Assembly: GCA_035642535.1 (NCBI GenBank) | Contig: DASQSE010000024.1 | Coordinates: 1-64,000 of the forward strand | Length of the DNA: 64,000 nucleotides | Reading direction: 5' to 3' | Origin: Jatrophihabitans sp035642535 | Lineage (GTDB): Bacteria > Actinomycetota > Actinomycetes > Mycobacteriales > Jatrophihabitantaceae | Shown here: positions 60,774-64,000 of the stretch, piece after piece | Numbering within the stretch: the first letter of the stretch is position 1 | Layout: every line of letters starts with the position of its first letter | Position numbers and translations under genes: made by a program | Notes under the pieces: generated by a model | Database searches by the model: none | What the model saw: the letters and a program-made list of their open reading frames with translations, nothing else | What the model was told of the DNA's origin: nothing

Positions 60774-61217
60774 TCAGCTTGTAAGCCGCGTCTTGCCGTG
60801 GGCTGCGAGGTCGACGCGCCAGACCGTCGGGTCGCAATCAGGCCCGTTGGGCTGGAACTTGCGTGTATGGGCGGTGGTCGATCCGTTGAAGATGACGCGC
60901 GAGTTGGCGACGGCCTTGACCGAGACGCGAACGTCGGCATCAGCCGGCACCGTCGGAACCTCGACGAACCAACCGCGGGCGAGGCTGTCCTTGTGGAAGC
61001 CGCGGAAGGTCTGCGAGCCGCATCGCCCATCGATGCAAGCAGTGATCGTGAGCGGGGCGGACGTCGAGATGCTCACCTGGTGGAAGGTGACCACCACGCC
61101 GCTGCTGGCACCGACCCCGGCTGGACAGGCAGGCGGCGACGAGCAAGCCAGCGGGACCAGCCCGAGCGCCGCGATCCAACAAGCACGCACCGCGACGTGT
61201 CGCCCGAACGCCGCCAT
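60774..61217 (-). CDS. Small lipoprotein of unknown function
   Basis: 147 residues from ATG at 61217 (an upstream TTG would add 12). VAVRACWIAALGLVPLACSSPP has a lipobox PLAC. The mature region PLTITACIDGRCGSQTFRGFHKD, VPADADVRVSVKAVANSRVIFNGSTTAHTRKFQPNGPDCDPTVWRVDLAA is beta-rich with three or four cysteines that could pair. I cannot name a family; similar short lipoproteins are common in actinobacteria. Confidence 0.7.
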   Translation of the reverse strand: MAAFGRHVAVRACWIAALGLVPLACSSPPACPAGVGASSGVVVTFHQVSISTSAPLTITACIDGRCGSQTFRGFHKDSLARGWFVEVPTVPADADVRVSVKAVANSRVIFNGSTTAHTRKFQPNGPDCDPTVWRVDLAAHGKTRLTS

Positions 61218-61700
61218 AGGGCGCACGCTGGTCCGGACGACCTCCGGCCTCAACGGACGCGCCTCGATCGAGACCAGATTGAGACGGGCCGGCCAACGTC
61301 GGACCGTACACGCCGGTAGTGCCTTGCGCCGCCGACGACGCTGCAGACTGGGTGCCCCAGCACCAGATCCGCAACAAGATCGTCAGCGATCCGCGTGTCT
61401 TCGGCATGTCCGGTCGAGCCGCTGCCCGGCTGATCCGCAAGGTCGCTCAGCCCAGATCCGCAGGGTCGAACAGCACCGAGGTTGTGCCGACGGCGCGCCC
61501 GCGATGCCGGACTGTGAAGGTCGCGCGGTGGCCGCCTGCGAGCCTGGACCGGATGGCCTCGTCCGGCCTGGCGGCATCAGCCGAGGTGGTTAAGATGAGA
61601 CCACGCCGGCGTCGCGCGCGCGACCATCGGCCCTACAGAGATCGCGCGCTCGGACTATTCGATTGGCATCCGGACTGTCGACGGGACGCCGCGGAACACG
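61218..61700. other. Intergenic with a GNAT-like fragment
   Basis: 483 bp. On the minus strand, about 61590 down to a TGA at 61447-61449, one frame reads LAGGHRATFTVRHRGRAVGTTSVLFDPADLG, similar to the second strand pair of GNAT acetyltransferases (TFxVRxxGxxVGTTSLLxDPAD). It has no proper start or end, so it is at best a fragment. The rest is unrecognised. Confidence 0.4.
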
Positions 61701-62701
61701 ATGCGGTACAGCGCGGTCGCCGTGTTCGGCGGCGCGTCGTTCCTCGGGCTCGTCGAGAACTTCGTCCCAGGTGGCCCGCGCGCGTCGCTGCTGCCGGGCA
61801 TCGCGGCGCTGAGCTGCGTGGCGGTGCTGCTCGGAGCCAGCCGTTGGCTGCCGATCTGGTTCTACTGGCTGCTCGGCCCGCTCGGAGTCGTGCTTATCGG
61901 CTACGCGTGGGCGACGAGCGCGGGCCCCGGAGACGGTGCGGTGATGTACGTATGGCCGGTGCTGTGGACGTCCTACTTCTTCGGGAAGCCGGGCACCGTC
62001 GGGATCGTGTCCTTCGTTGCGGTCACGCACGCGGTGGTGCTGGTCGACATCGGCGCGCCGATCGCGTACCCCAACCGCTGTTGGACGTCGTAGTGAGCTT
62101 GTCGGTGGTGGCGGGCGTCGTCCAGATGCTTGTCAGCCGCAATCAGGCGCTGCTTGCCCGGGCCAGCGACGAGGCGCGCGCCGACCCGCTCACCGGCCTG
62201 CTCAACCGGCGCGGTTTCGAGGAACGCGCGGCGCCGGCGCTCGCCGCGGCGCAGCGCTCGGGAAGCTCGGTCGCGGTCGCCTGCTTCGACCTCGACTTCT
62301 TCAAGAACGTGAACGACACCTACGGGCATGCCACCGGCGACCAGGTCCTGCGCGGGTTCGCCCGGCTGCTGGTGGACACCTCGCGCCGCGACGACGCGGT
62401 CGCGCGGCTCGGGGGTGAGGAGTTCGTCGTGCTGCTGCCCGGCTGCGCCCTCGACGATGCCTACCGCTTCACCACTCGGGTCCACACCGCGCTGCCACGC
62501 GGACTCGGCAACGCGCTTCCGCTGGTCCGCGTGAGTGCAGGCGTAGCCAGTGCGGTCGCGCCCGCGACGATCGCGACGCTGCTCTGCAACGCCGACGCCG
62601 CCCTGTACGAGGCGAAAGCAGCCGGCCGAAATCGGACCGTTGCACACGGCGCGGCACCGCCGCCCATCGGAGGGCCGGTGGAACTACCCCGGCCCGCCTG
62701 A
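61701..62701 (+). pseudogene. Membrane GGDEF diguanylate cyclase, one frameshift
   Basis: From ATG 61701 about 125 codons encode four or five membrane helices (YSAVAVFGGASFLGLVENFVPGG ... IWFYWLLGPLGVVLIGYAWATS ... TVGIVSFVAVTHAVVLVDIGAPIAYP). Near 62073 the frame is lost (AACCGCTG where AACCCGCTG would keep it) and that frame stops at 62091. The other frame continues LLDVVVSLSVVAGVVQMLVSRNQALLARASDEARADPLTGLLNRRGFEERA ... FDLDFFKNVNDTYGHATGDQVLRGFA ... VARLGGEEFVVLLPG ... NADAALYEAKAAGRNRTV, a complete GGDEF domain with GGEEF active site. One base restores an intact c-di-GMP synthase of about 333 residues, so it is a recent mutation or a sequence error. Confidence 0.87.
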
Positions 62702-62790
62702 GCACAGCCTGCTACACGATCTGATGCCGCATCCACCCATGCAGCGCCGCTGGTGCGCTCGACGTTATCCGCCTGAGCTCCTCAGGTCGA

Positions 62791-63177
62791 TCAACCCGAA
62801 ATGCGCCCGAGGTCCGGCGCAGCAGGTGGACTGTCGCTGAGGTACTGGTGCATCGCGCTGACCTTGCCGCCGGTGAGCGTGATGCGGGTCGCGACGGACA
62901 TCGGCTGCGGTCTCTCAATGCCGGCAGGCTTGGTGATCGTGACAAGCACGGTGTGCTCGTCCAGTTCCTGAATGCGCAGCGGGTAGCCCGCACTGCCGTG
63001 GGCTTGCCGCTGCCGCAACAGCCACATCAGTTCCTCGCGACCGACACAGTCCCACTCCCCGGACGGCACGGTGCGCAACGTGACGCCCGGATCGAAGACG
63101 CTCTCCAGGGTGTCCAAATCGCCGCTGGCCCAGGCGCGCAGACCACGCTGGATCAACTCACTGGTCCCGCCGCTCAT
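62791..63177 (-). CDS. SnoaL-like / NTF2-fold protein
   Basis: 128 residues from ATG at 63177 (GGGGGCGG upstream). ELIQRGLRAWASGDLDTLESVFDPGVTLRTVPSGEWDCVGREELMWLLRQRQ and a final sheet TVLVTITKPAG ... VSVATRITLTGGKVSAMHQYL fit a SnoaL-like NTF2 cone. Could be a small isomerase/hydrolase or binding protein. No catalytic residues assignable. Confidence 0.75.
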   Translation of the reverse strand: MSGGTSELIQRGLRAWASGDLDTLESVFDPGVTLRTVPSGEWDCVGREELMWLLRQRQAHGSAGYPLRIQELDEHTVLVTITKPAGIERPQPMSVATRITLTGGKVSAMHQYLSDSPPAAPDLGRISG

Positions 63178-63264
63178 CGACCGCCCCCGTCCGACACCGA
63201 CCAGCACATCATGCGCGCAGCACGACAAGCACCGCCAGGTCCCTCCCCGAGATCGCGACCCGAG

Positions 63265-63558
63265 TTACGCAGGTGCGTGAAGCCGCCGGATGGCCCGGGG
63301 ACGCTGCTGGCTGGTGTGCTGCTCAGTCGTCGTGACCGCTGCGCAGCCGGGATCGATTTCCTCACCGGTGCCCGGCTGGAAGGCCACGTCCTGCCAGACC
63401 CGCACGGCGCGCCCGCACACGGCGTAGGCGACCGTGCAACCCGCGCGGAACTGGGCCGAGTCGGTGTCGATGGCGTGCGCGGCACCGGACGGGCCGTAGC
63501 TGATGGTTTGGTCGGAGAACGTCATGGCCTCCGATTCGGTACCGAGCGCGTACCGCAT
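63265..63558 (-). CDS. Conserved hypothetical protein
   Basis: 97 residues from ATG at 63558. MRYALGTESEAMTFSDQTISYGPSGAAHAIDTDSAQFRAGCTVAYAVCGRAVRVWQDVAFQPG looks like a small actinobacterial protein with two cysteines (TVAYAVCG). Similar short proteins with a VRVW motif occur in this phylum but I cannot name a family. A longer upstream frame is unsupported. Confidence 0.55.
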   Translation of the reverse strand: MRYALGTESEAMTFSDQTISYGPSGAAHAIDTDSAQFRAGCTVAYAVCGRAVRVWQDVAFQPGTGEEIDPGCAAVTTTEQHTSQQRPRAIRRLHAPA

Positions 63559-64000
63559 GTGCCCAGGCCTCCTCCTGCACCCGGCCGGCAGGGAGACTAC
63601 CGCGCTCGGCAGTGCATCTACCTCCTCAACGACGCCCGCGTGCGCCGGGGTGCGGCCCGGCACCGCGGGATCAGTGCCAGGATCCGGGGGTGACGAAACG
63701 AACGTGGGCAGCGCGCGGTAGATTCAGGACATCTCTACACATTTCCCGCATAACGGGAAGTGCGCGGATGGACACAGCTGGATCGAGCACGAGAATGCGG
63801 TCAGCCCGAAACCGGTGATGTTCCGCGGTCTGCTGGTGCTCAGCTTCCGCTGCGGCGCTCGGGCGTGACCCGAACCAGGGGTTGCGTCGTGGCCGGCCTC
63901 GCGGCGGGGGATGCCCGCCCCGGCCAAACAGGATGCCGGGGCGGGCGTGCCGCTGACCCTGGTCTAGCTTTGGATCATGCGGGCCCGGTGCTGGACGGTT
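63559..64000. other. Right end of window, nothing certain
   Basis: 442 bp. Plus-strand 63735-63868 contains HFPHNGKCADGHSWIEHENAVSPKPVMFRGLLVLSFRCGARA, a short Cys/His-bearing reading without a clear start. Minus-strand frame 63724-63927 is judged a shadow. The window ends in unassigned sequence. Confidence 0.4.

Overview
The window is chromosomal DNA from a very GC-rich actinobacterium. Evidence: strong G/C bias at third codon positions, frequent GTG/TTG starts, the 4-bp overlapping start/stop style, and the gene neighbourhood era / recO / uppS / class II glyS / dus / ppdK / dgt / dnaG that is typical of Actinobacteria (Frankia/Jatrophihabitans/Nocardioides-like groups). The F420-dependent oxidoreductase, DUF2510, GAP/Sap and 'three-helix bundle' families point the same way. 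I cannot name the species.

Layout. (1) 1-10750, minus strand: a compact exopolysaccharide operon reading right to left: polyprenyl-phosphate sugar transferase, a double GT4 glycosyltransferase fusion, a lipoprotein, a 1490-residue secreted propeller/FN3/LamG/PKD protein, and two GT2 enzymes, the last cut by the window edge. (2) 11073-30734: mostly housekeeping genes: esterase, lipoprotein, era, MFS, recO, methyltransferase, uppS, PAP2-type membrane protein, glyS, vapBC, dus, small acidic protein, hemerythrin, ppdK, HIBADH-type dehydrogenase, YbjN, dgt, DUF4190 protein, dnaG and two small genes. This block carries no broken genes. (3) 30864-30939: tRNA-Asn. Its 3' part plus 24 bp beyond the CCA (74 bp, 30887-30960) is repeated with three mismatches at 52873-52946, bounding a roughly 22-kb genomic island. 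Just inside the left repeat is a frameshifted, truncated tyrosine integrase, followed by fragments of a GNAT and an ABC solute-binding protein. The island carries a patatin, a PPOX/F420 protein, a fragment duplicated from a GGDEF gene, a large LuxR (LAL) regulator, an eight-repeat secreted propeller, a DUF2510 membrane protein, an IS3 orfA remnant, a geranylgeranyl-reductase-like flavoprotein, a methyltransferase, a GAP/Sap protein, several membrane proteins and transporters, a DUF1269 protein and a sulfatase. (4) 52947-64000: a second accessory stretch: an unknown 312-aa protein at the right repeat, VOC, an SDR/HxlR divergent pair with a clear operator, lipoproteins, an APH-type kinase, and several decaying genes (lipase with two frameshifts, TetR C-terminal fragment, GGDEF gene with one frameshift).

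How it fits together. The left operon looks like a machine for building a lipid-linked surface polysaccharide together with a secreted multi-domain protein that probably sits in or binds that matrix. The central block couples translation, DNA replication/repair and cell-wall lipid carrier synthesis; a VapBC toxin pair is inserted in frame-overlapping fashion between glyS and dus. The tRNA-Asn island appears immobilised, since its integrase lacks the catalytic domain, and shows repeated gene capture and decay. All functional statements are from reading motifs by eye; no database search was run.
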